Assembly: GCA_008729055.1 (NCBI GenBank)
Contig: SDUX01000055.1
Coordinates: forward strand, 1 to 13,764
Direction of reading: 5' to 3'
Length of the DNA stretch: 13,764 nt
Source of the DNA: Pyropia haitanensis
Taxonomy: Eukaryota; Rhodophyta; Bangiophyceae; Bangiales; Bangiaceae
The notes beneath the pieces were generated by a model. That model did not search any database. It saw only the letters and a program-made list of their open reading frames with translations, and was not told the DNA's origin. The translations under genes and the position numbers were made by a program. Positions 1 through 7,964 of this stretch are shown here, one piece after another. Every line of letters begins with the position of its first letter. The first letter of the stretch is position 1.

Positions 1-895
1 CGTTCGCCACCGCCCCGCCGCACAGACGCGAGAAGCCATTACGGCGTCGGCGCGGGGGGGTGGAGGTGGAGACTCTGGTGACGGTGGGGGAAGGGACTGG
101 GAAGGACGCGCCCCTCCCGGCCAGCACCGCCCCCCTCCGCCGCAACACCACCCCCAACCGCAACGCCGCCGCCGGCCACCGCTAACGCACACGTCGCCGA
201 CAGGCCGTCTTCCGCCGTCAGCCCATTCCCGATCGGCGCCAGAGCCGGCAGGCGCCGCCGCCACCGCCCCGCCGCCGCCGTGACCCGCCGCGGCGCCTGG
301 CGTGAGAGGCGGCGGCGGCAGCGCCGGTGATGGTGGCGGGGCACACGGAGAGGGATGGCCCCCCCCGCTCATCACCATCACCACGTCCCACACGCCCACC
401 CCGAGCGCCGCGCCGCCCGCCATCGCCAGCATACTCGCCGCCGTCGGCCCAGCCGCTGCCGCCAGCCCCCAGCCGGTCGTCGTCGCTACGGGCGCCGGAG
501 CCGGCGGCCGCCGTCACCACCGCCACCACCGCGCCGCCGGCGCCGCGATCGACCGCGCCGCCGGTGCCGGGGCAGGCGGCTGTGCCGCGGCTTCATGGGG
601 GAGTTGGCAGAGGAAGATCGGCCGTCTCCGCCAAACGCCTGCCCCTCAGACCGCCGTCAGCGGCCTCTGCCCAGCGCGCGCCGCGACCAAAACGTTGGCC
701 GCCGCCGACGCCCATTGCCGCCGCCCCGCCACGTCCGGCGGCCGCTGCCGCCCTCGCCGCGCCGGCGACGTCGGCCGCCGCTGCGTTGACACGGGGGACG
801 GAGGCGGCAACGCCGGTGGTGATGGGCGGCGCGTGAGGGGTAGCCGCCTCCGCTGGCCCAGCAACACCCCCGCCCACAGCGCCATGACCCCCGAC
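1..895. other. GC-rich low-complexity region, no supported gene
   Basis: This stretch is dominated by CCG, GCC, CGG and GGC trinucleotides with almost no A/T-rich sequence. Open frames exist on both strands at once, up to about 250 codons, and their products are only Ala, Gly, Arg, Pro and His strings without any domain. Simultaneous openness in several frames is what high GC content gives by itself, because stop codons are AT-rich. Composition shifts to a more balanced mix near 890-900, where CAAATC and TTACACCC motifs appear. It could be a CpG-island-like flank or a GC-rich untranslated region of a gene outside the window, but nothing seen here decides that. Confidence 0.6.
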
Positions 896-931
896 TATCC
901 GTCCGTCTGCAAATCAGGGTTGCGTCGTTAC

Positions 932-1541
932 ACCCGAACCAGACCAGCGTTACGCGAATACGGTGCAATTGCAGTTTCCGAAACCGAACGCGGTTCGGGT
1001 AGAATTACAACAGCGTTATTGCAATTCTACCAATCGTCTCATTCAAAATAGGAGCACACAAAAATAAAAATATGGCGGCGGCTCTATATCGCCCCCACCT
1101 GGAGCTGTCAACAGAGCGCAGTGGATGCGGAGTGTCCATCGTGAGCTGCCGCGCGCGCAGTTCAGTGACAACCGACTGGCAGCGGCCACAAGCCGCTCCA
1201 GCAACGTATCCCCCATGTGCGGTTGCAGAGGCAGTGCGGCAAGGTCCTCGAAACGGCCAGGCGGTGCACCTGCTCCCGCCAGCGGTTCGCCGAGCAATGG
1301 GACGGGTGGCCTGTCGGGATTCGTGTTATCTATGACCACGGTGGAGCAAGAGCGTGCTGCGACTCTGTGTGCAAGATGGACGTTCCAGGACGGCCCGGCA
1401 CAACCTTGCGACGCACGTGTGGACGTCCTCAAATACAGCACAACGTGGCCAAGTTAGTGCCACGTGTATTCGCTGCATGTGTCGTTCGGGTCGAACGTCT
1501 ACGCAGTTCGGCAAATCCGCCGTATTCGCGAAACCGAACGC
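932..1541. repeat. Cluster of short inverted and direct repeats (possible decayed non-autonomous element)
   Basis: Several short repeats bracket about 600 bp. Positions 953-972 and 1511-1530 are inverted copies with 17 of 20 matches, starting with a perfect CGCGAATACGG. CGAAACCGAACGC occurs as a perfect 13-bp direct repeat at 979-991 and 1529-1541. ACCCGAAC at 932-939 is inverted as GTTCGGGT at 1484-1491. Short hairpins lie at 984-998 (CCGAAC/GTTCGG) and 1483-1497 (CGTTCG/CGAACG). The order of the inverted copies is not cleanly nested, so a simple pair of terminal inverted repeats is not proven. A degraded MITE-like element is the best guess; convergent short motifs are the alternative. Confidence 0.35.
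998..1031. repeat. Perfect 9-bp inverted repeat (hairpin)
   Basis: GGTAGAATT at 998-1006 is exactly complementary to AATTCTACC at 1023-1031. Inside it, after one mismatch, CAA (1008-1010) also pairs with TTG (1019-1021), giving a 12-pair stem with a CAGCGTTA loop. The flanking sequence is not coding. It lies within the repeat cluster at 932-1541 and may be a part of the same decayed element. No T-run follows, and a bacterial-type terminator is not expected in this genome. Confidence 0.6.
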
Positions 1542-2052
1542 CGAATGGAATCGCCCCCCCACCAACCCTGCTGCAAATTGCGACCACCGACCTCTAATTG
1601 CGACTCCCGATTTCCACAGTGTTTTCCTATGAAACCGGGTTTTCTCACACCGACAGAAGGGGCATCAGGCACCTTTCCGCCCCAGAAAGGCTGGTAAAGA
1701 AAAATGCTGGGCAAGAAATGTTCATACCACTGGACGCGCCAAGTCGAGGGCTACCCAAACGTATGTGCAGGCGCGCAAACGCCCGTCAGCAGCCTGAGCT
1801 GTGCCCCCTCAGGTGCTCCACGCGACGTCCCCGAAGAAGGGCCACATATAAATTACAACATACAATTCCGGTGTGTATGACCCATCTGGCCGATATCCTG
1901 CCCAGCCGGGCAGACGTGCAGCACGTAGGGTGCCCTCATCCTCCATGCCACACCGTCCCGGCCATCGCCGGGGCAACTCGCCCCCACCAGGGCCCACGCC
2001 CGGCTTCCTGAGGGTGACGGGCACTCTCCGGCCGGCTCCCTGACAGGCAGTC
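1042..2052. other. Intergenic stretch without a recognisable gene
   Basis: Apart from the repeat cluster that extends to 1541, I see no domain, RNA gene or tandem repeat here. Open frames of 80-137 codons exist on both strands, but they overlap one another in conflicting frames and have no recognisable motif architecture. The right half (from about 1594) may belong to the DNA transposon whose transposase relic starts near 2053, as its 5' non-coding part. Confidence 0.5.
1594..1614. repeat. Candidate left terminal inverted repeat
   Basis: This matches the reverse complement of 4993-5013 at 16 of 21 positions, with the mismatches concentrated in the centre (one at position 6, four at positions 12-15). 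The motif AATTGCGAC is also present just outside, at 1576-1584, giving a short direct repeat. Chance similarity cannot be excluded. Confidence 0.25.
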
Positions 2053-2118
2053 ATGGTCGCCGGGTCTTCCGCGGCGGCCGGGCCGCCGGCCAGCCCTCTG
2101 GACCCGAGGTGGGCTCCT

Positions 2119-2133
2119 CCCCCCCCCCCCCCC
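2119..2133 (+). repeat. C15 homopolymer at the transposase N-terminus
   Basis: Fifteen consecutive C residues separate an upstream ATG (2053, frame 1) from the frame that encodes the transposase DNA-binding domain (frame 2, homology from about 2138). One C fewer would put the ATG in frame with the domain. Such runs mutate easily and are also a common place for sequencing errors, so this may be either a real inactivating slip or a base-calling artefact. Confidence 0.7.
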
Positions 2134-2768
2134 ACCTACCAAGCGCACCCCGGAGCAGCGGAAGCTGATGGCGGACCTCGCGTCCAAGGGCAAGAGCGCG
2201 GCAGAGATTATGGCGGCCGCCTCAGTATCGAGGTCGGCCGCCCGCCACGCCATCAACTCTGTCGGGCAGACGTCCTCACCGGGACGCAAGCCGTTCTTTC
2301 TGCCGGAGGAGGAGGAGCTGCTGGCGAGATACGTCCGGACAAGGGCTCTGATTGGCACGGGGCTGACGCGGGACGCCTTCCTCGACACGTGCGAAGAGTA
2401 CATCCTGGCGTTATCCCCTGAACGTCAGGCTACGGCGAGGGCAAGGTTCAACGCGAAGACGAGGCCCGGTAAAGATTTTTTTAGCTCTTTCTTAAGCCGT
2501 TGGCCAGCCTTGAAGCGGTACAGAGTTGGCACGCTCGAGGACGCGAGGGCCAAGAACTCGAGGCCAGACGTCCTCGCCCGGCGGTTCGCCACTGTGCAGC
2601 TGTGCATGCGCGACCTGGGCATCAAGCACGGGCGTTAGCTGTTCAACATGGATGAAACTCATGTGCGAGCGCGAGACCTGCTGCAAGGCGCTCGCGTGTC
2701 CATTGTCAGGCCGGTGGGCATGGACCAGCCCGAGGTCATCGCGCCGTCCCTCGGCAGTAGGGCATCAG

Positions 2769-2775
2769 GGTGCAC
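2769..2775. repeat. Left target-site duplication, GGTGCAC
   Basis: GGTGCAC here is repeated exactly at 3567-3573, on the two sides of the insertion in the transposase relic. One copy plus the insertion is 798 bp, a multiple of three, so the transposase frame before 2769 continues in the same frame after 3573. The similarity continues as GGTGCACTGTTG against GGTGCACGGTTG, so the true duplication could be 5, 6, 7 or up to 12 bp. Confidence 0.65.
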
Positions 2776-2913
2776 TGTTGTAAGGATATGCCCCTTAAAT
2801 CCCCAAGACTGGAGCCTAGGGGATAAGGACTGGGGCCTCTCCTTCCCTGTCCTTCTCAGCCAACTCCTTCCAAGACGCATCAACTCCAAAGTAATCTGGG
2901 CATGCCGCGGTGT

Positions 2914-2942
2914 CCGTCCGATAATCTACTACTAACGGACGG
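2914..2942. repeat. Short inverted repeat CCGTCCG/CGGACGG
   Basis: CCGTCCG (2914-2920) and CGGACGG (2936-2942) are exact complements separated by 15 bp, inside the putative LTR. Short and possibly fortuitous, but one of several dyads in this 800-bp insertion. Confidence 0.45.
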
Positions 2943-3010
2943 TCAGCACGGGAGCCGCGGATTGGCTAACCGACACTACCCTGACTCATCTGCCGACGGG
3001 TACAGTCTCC

Positions 3011-3034
3011 AACGGATCAACGGACTAACGGACC
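3011..3034. repeat. Three tandem 8-mers AACGGAyy
   Basis: AACGGATC, AACGGACT and AACGGACC follow one another without gaps. A further AACGGAC occurs upstream at 2934-2940. Such short repeats in the upstream part of an LTR (U3) often serve as protein-binding sites, but no function can be read from the sequence. Confidence 0.6.
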
Positions 3035-3059
3035 AAAAGACGAGCCACATCTCTGACGC

Positions 3060-3127
3060 GTCAGCAAGCCGGAAAAATCTCCCCGTGGACCAATGGGAGC
3101 GACAAGACTTGCTGACCCACGGGAGAT
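3060..3127. repeat. Interleaved complementary segments (pseudoknot-like order)
   Basis: GTCAGCAAG (3060-3068) is complementary to CTTGCTGAC (3108-3116). ATCTCCCCGTGG (about 3077-3088) is complementary, with one extra C, to CCACGGGAGAT (about 3117-3127). The order is X, Y, X', Y', so the two stems cannot both form as a simple nested hairpin. They could form a pseudoknot in RNA, or reflect two superimposed inverted duplications. Confidence 0.5.
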
Positions 3128-3183
3128 ATTCGACCCGAAGACTGGCGTCTGCTTACACGCCTCTGAGGCTTTTCGGGTCGAAT
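3128..3183. repeat. 12-bp perfect inverted repeat with 32-nt loop
   Basis: ATTCGACCCGAA (3128-3139) is exactly complementary to TTCGGGTCGAAT (3172-3183). Within the loop GGCGT (3144-3148) can pair with ACGCC (3157-3161), giving a nested second hairpin. It lies about 200 bp upstream of the TATA box in the putative LTR. Confidence 0.75.
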
Positions 3184-3361
3184 GGCGCGTGGGGCCAGCC
3201 GCGCGGCGCTACGAGCGCCGCACACCGTCCCCCCCCCGTTTGGGGCTTTGGTGGGGCGCCTTGGGGCGCACACGCCCACCCTTGCTTTGTTCTGAGAGCC
3301 CATGCTTTGTTTGAGAGCTTTGGTGCCTTCCACCGGCACGACGGGCAATTGCATGCTTTGA

Positions 3362-3376
3362 GGCACCCTGGGTGCC
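3362..3376. repeat. 15-bp palindrome just upstream of the TATA box
   Basis: GGCACCC, one T, then GGGTGCC: a perfect 7+1+7 palindrome ending 10 bp before the TATA box. It could be a core-promoter-proximal protein site of the putative LTR. Confidence 0.55.
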
Positions 3377-3386
3377 CCCCTGGGGG

Positions 3387-3393
3387 TATATAA
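3387..3393 (+). promoter_or_regulatory. TATA box of the putative LTR promoter
   Basis: TATATAA is an exact RNA polymerase II TATA element in an otherwise very GC-rich context. Initiation would be expected about 25-35 bp downstream, near 3415-3425, giving a transcript that begins in the A/C-rich leader with ACAACCACAGACAGAGAC. Only the motif and its setting support this; no transcript data are available. Confidence 0.55.
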
Positions 3394-3566
3394 TGCGTGA
3401 GTGTGGGCGCCACCGGGAGAGACCTCGGGGGAACAACCACAGACAGAGACACAAAGACCTCCTTTACCTTCGACCCCCTCGACCCTCACCGACGTCACGC
3501 CCATCCTCTTCCCACCCCATCACCGTCATCCCACCCGTCACCTTCCCCGCGCCCGGCATCCTCATT

Positions 3567-3573
3567 GGTGCAC
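3567..3573. repeat. Right target-site duplication, GGTGCAC
   Basis: Exact partner of 2769-2775. The transposase reading frame resumes directly after it. Confidence 0.65.
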
Positions 3574-4746
3574 GGTTGCTGACACCGGCGCCAGTACGTT
3601 GAGGGCTGCCCGTGTGTGGTGGTGCCTCACAACTGTGGCGTTTACAGTGTCCCCAGCGGGAGTGTGCGCCACACTTTGCGGTGGTGGAGGGAGCGGGCCC
3701 GGTCACGCTCTCGTGACCGTTGCGGAAGATGGAGGCTCCCGGCAGGTCGCCCTCGCGCCAAGGCTCAACGATGGGGCGGTGGTGGTTCGGCGCAAGCCGC
3801 CGGGCTTTGAAAAGGCCGTCTTTGACCTGTTCGCGGCAATAATCGCCCAGTGGCTAAGCAGTGTTTCCCCAATGAGGAAAAGCTGCTGTGTCTGGATGGG
3901 GCGAAGGTTCATCAGTCTGTGGCTGGGCTGCTCGCGCTGCAGAAGGGCAAGGTGACAGTGATTGCTGAACCATCCAGGATGAGCCACGTCTTGCAGGCGC
4001 TTGACACGCCCTCCCTCTTCGGAAGATTCCAGCCAGCGGTGCGGCGCGGCATCCGGACATAAGGCGAGGCTTGCGTTGAGGAGGGACGCCGGTTCAACGT
4101 GTTGGACCTGATGGATTGCGCTCGAGCCGCAGCGCTGGAAGCTTTTACAGAGCTCACTCTCGCGTCGGCCTTCCAGCGTGTTGGATTATGGCCGCTAGAC
4201 CCTTCGAGGGTGTCACAGGAGATGCTCAAGAAAGGCGCCGACCAACCCGCGCTGGACGTGGACCTGGCGCTGCTGGCCGCGCGTCTGGTGCCTGTCGTCC
4301 GCAAGGACATGGCGCAGCCGGTGGTGACGAACGGGATACTGTCGACGGCCGGGACCGCGGTGGTGCTCACTGCGCCTCAGGTCATCCAGGCGCTGCAGGA
4401 CTTAGAGAAGGGCAAGCTGGATAAGGCTGAGGCCAACGAAAGCGGCAAGCGCGCACGCGAGCAGCGGGCATCCGACAAACTGGCCGAGAAGGCCGCCAAG
4501 GACGCAGCTGCCAAGCGTAGGAGGGCGGAGCTGGTTTGGCGCCAGGTCTGCCAGCTGTCGGCCGAGGTGGCCCAGCTGAGGGTGTCTGCCGTGCTGCCAA
4601 CCCCACGCAAGCAAACACATTGTCTGCGCGCCGCGCGCCAGCGGCGACGGGTGGGCTCTGTCGAGAGTGCGGCCCCCTTCTCTGTGCTGTGGTGGCAGGT
4701 CGGCCAGCTGGCTGCTTGTGTTGCTCGAGGCTCGACTGGGCCTTGA

Positions 4747-5237
4747 CAGTGTGTGCGTCGGCCCCGGGCGCGTCCTGCGTGCCCCGGGCGCGTACCTCGG
4801 TGTTTTGTTTTGGAGGGCACAGGTAGTCGACTGGCGCTGCAAGAAGAAACACAAGACTGGTTAAATGTGTGCTGGTCGCGAGGTTGTCGGCACTCGACTC
4901 ACTGGATGGGCGTACCTCATCCGGCTTATTGCAAGTGAATTACTGAAGAAATTGTTTCCCTTTCACTGGACGGACAAGAGGCCTTCCTATGAGAAATCAC
5001 TGGTCGCGATTAGGCGCCCCCCCTTCGACAAACAAAGGTCCCTGTAGCAAAATGAACGCGTCAAGAAAAGAAGGAAAGAACACTCTCGTGCTCAGGAAGG
5101 CAAGACGAGTCCAACGGTGTGCACCACTTTGTAAGCGCATGGTCGATCGTCGAGATCTCGCCAGAGTGGTCGTAATTAGCGGTCGGACGGATACCGCCCT
5201 GCCAGCCACCGCAGGCACGTTTAACGCTGCCGGGACG
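4747..5237. other. Flank between transposase relic and satellite, no gene seen
   Basis: No coding sequence can be supported here. A 13-bp direct repeat GCCCCGGGCGCGT occurs at 4761-4773 and 4781-4793 (20-bp spacing). The candidate right terminal inverted repeat of the transposon lies at 4993-5013. After about 5040 the sequence is A-rich for some 50 bp (GAAAAGAAGGAAAGAACAC) and then resembles neither the transposon nor the satellite until about 5238. Confidence 0.55.
4993..5013. repeat. Candidate right terminal inverted repeat
   Basis: Reverse complement of 1594-1614 with 16 of 21 matches. A C7 run follows at 5016-5022. Weak, and shown only as a hypothesis for the transposon border. Confidence 0.25.
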
Positions 5238-5250
5238 TGCCCTGGCTGTT

Positions 5251-5927
5251 GGGACCCCCACGTGCCGAAAACCATCCCACAAACTTGACACGTGGACACG
5301 GCGCTCCACAAAACACTCGTTGCATCCAACGGACGCGCCAACAACCGGGTCGGCCGACCACCCATGCACGACCGTGCGGGTGGAACGTCGGACATCGAGC
5401 GGGCGGATGTATGGCTGGAATAAAGGATGCGAGCCAATTCGGCCGCCGGATCGCGTGCAGCATTGCTGTACACGCAAAAGTGGCAAAAGTGGGCAAATGT
5501 AGGCAAAGTGGGTAAGAAGCGGCAACACCTATCCACGACCGTGCGGGTCGAACGAGGACGTCGAGCGGGCGGATCTATGGCTGGAACAAAGTATGCGAGC
5601 CAATTCGGCCGCCGGATCGTGCGCAGCATTGGTGTACACGCAAAGTGGGCAAAAGTGGGCAAAAGTGGGCAAAAGTGGGTAGGAAGTGGGTAAGAAGTGG
5701 GCAAACAGTGGGCAAAAAGTGGGCAATTTTGGGACAGAAATGGACAATTGGGGGCAAGAAGTTTCCAAAACTGCAAAGAAATGACGTGAAAGTGCCAGAA
5801 AGTGGTCCAACAGTGGCCAGAAAAGGCGCCGCGCCACCCACACTGTCCACTGCGCGTCCGCTGGTCACACTGGCGTGGACGGTGTGAGGGCGGAAATTTT
5901 GGCACCGTTCCGTCGCACCTGGCTGTC
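5251..5927. repeat. Satellite unit 1 (array edge)
   Basis: Length 677 bp. Homology to the array begins around 5238, a few bases before the marker. Module A marker at 5411, B at 5577 (166 bp apart instead of 172). It shows more small deletions than inner units, as expected of an array edge: one GTGGGC lost a G near 5483, and the A/B junction reads CGGCAACACCTATCC. Confidence 0.95.
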
Positions 5928-6615
5928 GGGACCCCCACGTGCCGAAAACCATCCCACAAACTTGACACGTGGACACCGGCGCTCCACAAAACACTCGTTG
6001 CATCCAACGGACGCGCCAACAACCGGGTCGGCCGACCACCCCATGCACGACCGTGCGGGTGGAACGTCGGACATCGAGCGGGCGGATGTATGGCTGGAAT
6101 AAAGGATGCGAGCCAATTCGGCCGCCGGATCGCGTGCAGCATTGCTGTACACGCAAAAGTGGGCAAAAGTGGGCAAATGTAGGCAAAAGTGGGTAAGAAG
6201 CGGCCAACCACCTCATCCACGACCGTGCGGGTCGAACCGAGGACGTCGAGCGGGCGGATCTATGGCTGGAACAAAGTATGCGAGCCAATTCGGCCGCCGG
6301 ATCGTGCGCAGCATTGGTGTACACGCAAAAGCGGGCAAAAGGGGCAAAAGTGGGCAAAAGTGGGTAGGAAGTGGGTAAGAAGTGGGCAAACAGTGGGCAA
6401 AAAGTGGGCAATTTTGGGACAGAAATGGACAATTGGGGGCAAGAAGTTTCCAAAACTGCAAAGAAAATGGACGTGAAAGTGGCCAGAAAGTGGTCCAACA
6501 GTGGCCAGAAAAGGCGCCGCGCCACCCAAACTGTCCACTGCGCGTCCCGCTGGTCACACTGGCGTGGACGGTGTGAGGGCGGAAATTTTGGCACCGTCCG
6601 TCGCACCTGGCTGTC
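5928..6615. repeat. Satellite unit 2
   Basis: Length 688 bp. Module A marker at 6090, B at 6262 (172 bp apart). The G-rich tract carries GCGGGC and GGGGC variants at 6331-6344. Confidence 0.95.
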
Positions 6616-7342
6616 GGGACCCCCACGTGCCAAAACCATCCCACAAACTTGACACGTGGACACCGGCGCTCCACAAAACACTCGTTGCATCCAACGGACG
6701 CGCCAACAACCGGGTCGGCCAACCACCCCATGCACGACCGTGCGGGTGGAACGTCGGACATCGAGCGGGCGGATGTATGGCTGGAATAAAGGATGCGAGC
6801 CAATTCGGCCGCCGGATCGCGTGCAGCATTGCTGTACACGCAAAAGTGGGCAAAAGTGGGCAAATGTAGGCAAAAGTGGGTAAGAAGCGGCCAACCACCT
6901 CATCCACGACCGTGCGGGTCGAACCGAGGACGTCGAGCGGGCGGATCTATGGCTGGAACAAAGTATGCGAGCCAATTCGGCCGCCGGATCGTGCGCAGCA
7001 TTGGTGTACACGCAAAAGTGGGCAAAAGTGGGCAAATGTAGGCAAAAGTGGGTAAGAAGCGGCCAACCACCTCATCCACGACCGTGCGGGTCGAACCGAG
7101 GACGTCGAGCGGGCGGATCTATGGCTGGAACAAAGTATGCGAGCCAATTCGGCCGCCGGATCGTGCGCAGCATTGGTGTACACGCAAAGTGGGCAAAAGT
7201 GGGCAAAAGTGGGCAAAAGTGGGTAGGAAGTGGGTAAGAAGTGGGCAAACAGTGGGCAAAAAGTGGGCAATTTTGGGACAGAAATGGACAATTGTGAGGG
7301 CGGAAAAGAAGTTTCCAACAACTGCACACCTGGCTGTGAAAA
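6616..7342. repeat. Satellite unit 3, with an extra B-type module
   Basis: Length 727 bp. Module A marker at 6777, then B markers at both 6949 and 7121, so the order is A, B-A hybrid, B. Segment C1 is shortened: from about 7293 the sequence jumps to GTGAGGGCGGAAAAGAAG, losing roughly 130 bp that contain the conserved stem-loops. Confidence 0.93.
6891..7062. repeat. Hybrid module: B head with A tail
   Basis: The first part (to about 7020) has B-specific bases: CTCATCC, GGTCGAACCGAGG, GGAACAAAGT and CAGCATTGGTG. The last part has the A-specific tail GCAAATGTAGGC and GTAAGAAGCGGCC. The switch lies in the shared GTGGGCAAAA tract. It is exactly 172 bp from the next B module, as expected for an unequal crossover between a B and an A module. 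Confidence 0.85.
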
Positions 7343-7769
7343 TGGACCCGTGCACGTGCCAAAAACCATCCCACAAACTTGACACGTGGACATGGTCCAC
7401 AAAAGACTGGCGTTGCAGATCCAAGGCGCGGAGCGCGCCAACACCTCGGTCCATGCACCCGTAGGCAACTGGCGTCGGTGTCGACCACCTCCCTCGACCT
7501 GCTGTCGAGGACGTGCCAAAACATGGCGTGGAACAAAAGCATGCGAGTATTCGGCAAAGATCGTGCGAGAAGCATCGCCAACTGTACACGCAAAAGTGGG
7601 CAAAAGTGGGCAAATGTAGGCAAAAGTGGGTAAGAAGCGGCCAACCACCTCATCCACGACCGTGCGGGTCGAACCGAGGACGTCGAGCGGGCGGATCTAT
7701 GGCTGGAACAAAGTATGCGAGCCAATTCGGCCGCCGGATCGTGCGCAGCATTGGTGTACACGCAAAAGT

Positions 7770-7802
7770 GGGCAAAAGTGGGCAAAAGTGGGCAAAAGTG
7801 GG
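7770..7802 (+). other. G-quadruplex motif in the G-rich tract (representative)
   Basis: Four GGG runs are separated by three identical 7-nt loops CAAAAGT, which meets the usual G3+N1-7 definition. Equivalent motifs: 5647-5679, 6333-6364, 7191-7223, 8460-8492, 9546-9578, 11645-11677, 12335-12367, 13021-13053 and 13705-13737. More GGG runs at 10-11 bp spacing follow each one. The intervening A3-A5 tracts are also phased with the DNA helix, so the same DNA could be intrinsically curved. Folding itself is inferred. Confidence 0.7.
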
Positions 7803-7964
7803 TAGGAAGTGGGTAAGAAGTGGGCAAACAGTGGGCAAAAAGTGGGCAATTTTGGGACAGAAATGGACAATTGGGGGCAAGAAGTTTCCAAAACTGCAAA
7901 GAAAATGGACGTGAAAGTGGCCAGAAAGTGGTCCAACAGTGGCCAGAAAAGGCGCCGCGCCACC

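Larger units (their letters stand above)
2776..3566 (+). mobile_element. Probable solo LTR (or other promoter-bearing insertion) nested in the transposase relic
   Basis: The transposase protein breaks off at 2775 and resumes at 3574; between them lies 791 bp with no transposase homology. It starts TGTTGTAAGGATATGCCCC, like many Copia-type LTRs, is flanked by a direct duplication, contains a TATA box (3387-3393) preceded by short direct repeats around TGCTTTGTT (about 3280-3320), and ends in a C/T-rich leader-like stretch (3455-3566). No gag or pol coding sequence is present, which fits a solo LTR left by recombination. Against this, the 3' end reads CTCATT rather than a canonical CA. An intron is less likely, because the duplicated flank fits an insertion better. 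Which family it belongs to is not determined. Confidence 0.6.
2053..4746 (+). pseudogene. Broken pogo/Tigger/Tc5-like transposase (CENP-B-type DNA-binding domain plus DDE domain)
   Basis: Seen in translation: a psq-like helix-turn-helix (about 2141-2265, RTPEQRKL, then KSAAEIMAAASVSRSAARHAI in part); a CENP-B/Tc5-type HTH (about 2276-2520) with the family signature PGKDFFSSFLSRWPALKR; and the catalytic core. First acidic residue: NMDETH (Asp codon 2651-2653). Second: LLCLDGAKVHQS (3895-3897). Third: SHVLQALDTPSLF (4003-4005), 36 residues on, so a DDD triad of the DDE_1 superfamily. FQRVGLWPLDP (about 4170-4203) is the typical post-core motif, followed by a basic Glu/Lys/Ala coiled coil (about 4380-4580). 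Damage: in-frame TAG 2636-2638, insertion 2776-3566, a 1-nt frameshift between about 3845 and 3870, in-frame TAA 4060-4062, and the C15 run at the start. Family members cut and paste their element in the nucleus; this copy cannot make a complete protein. The last 50 codons before 4746 look less conserved. Confidence 0.88.
1594..5013 (+). mobile_element. Tentative full extent of a pogo/Tc5-like DNA transposon
   Basis: A transposase relic fills the middle of this interval (about 2053-4746). The ends are tentative: positions 1594-1614 and the reverse complement of 4993-5013 match at 16 of 21 positions, including CTAAT, GCGAC and GATTTC blocks in the same register. Removing the 798-bp insertion event would give an ancestral element of about 2.6 kb, which is reasonable for this superfamily. 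A match of this quality could arise by chance in a search of about 1 kb against 1 kb, and no clear TA target duplication was found, so only the presence of a transposon, not its borders, is well supported. Confidence 0.3.

Noticed and set aside
302..1051. Long + strand open frame of about 249 codons and its overlapping rivals at 327-836, 355-789 and the minus strand
   Set aside because: Several frames are open at once in extremely GC-rich DNA, and the products are Ala/Gly/Arg/Pro strings with no domain. Composition explains them.
1043..1441. Minus-strand open frame of 132 codons containing VVIDNTNPD, a string resembling a motif of polynucleotide kinase/phosphatase proteins
   Set aside because: Only this short string matches; no phosphatase or kinase domain surrounds it, and the opposite strand is equally open. 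Too weak for a gene or pseudogene call.
2769..3590. The 791-bp insertion as a spliceosomal intron (GTGCAC...CCAG)
   Set aside because: A GT and an AG can be found, but the exact GGTGCAC duplication on both sides, the TATA box and the LTR-like start fit an insertion better. Not fully excluded.
5413..5428. AATAAA in module A as a working polyadenylation signal
   Set aside because: The hexamer recurs in nearly every A module, but there is no gene upstream for it to serve; there is no evidence of use.
5540..5600. RNA polymerase III internal promoter (box B-like GGTCGAACC in module B, box A-like TGGCTGGAAC)
   Set aside because: The box B-like motif has several mismatches to the consensus and lies upstream of the box A-like motif in the same module, the wrong order for a tRNA- or SINE-type promoter.
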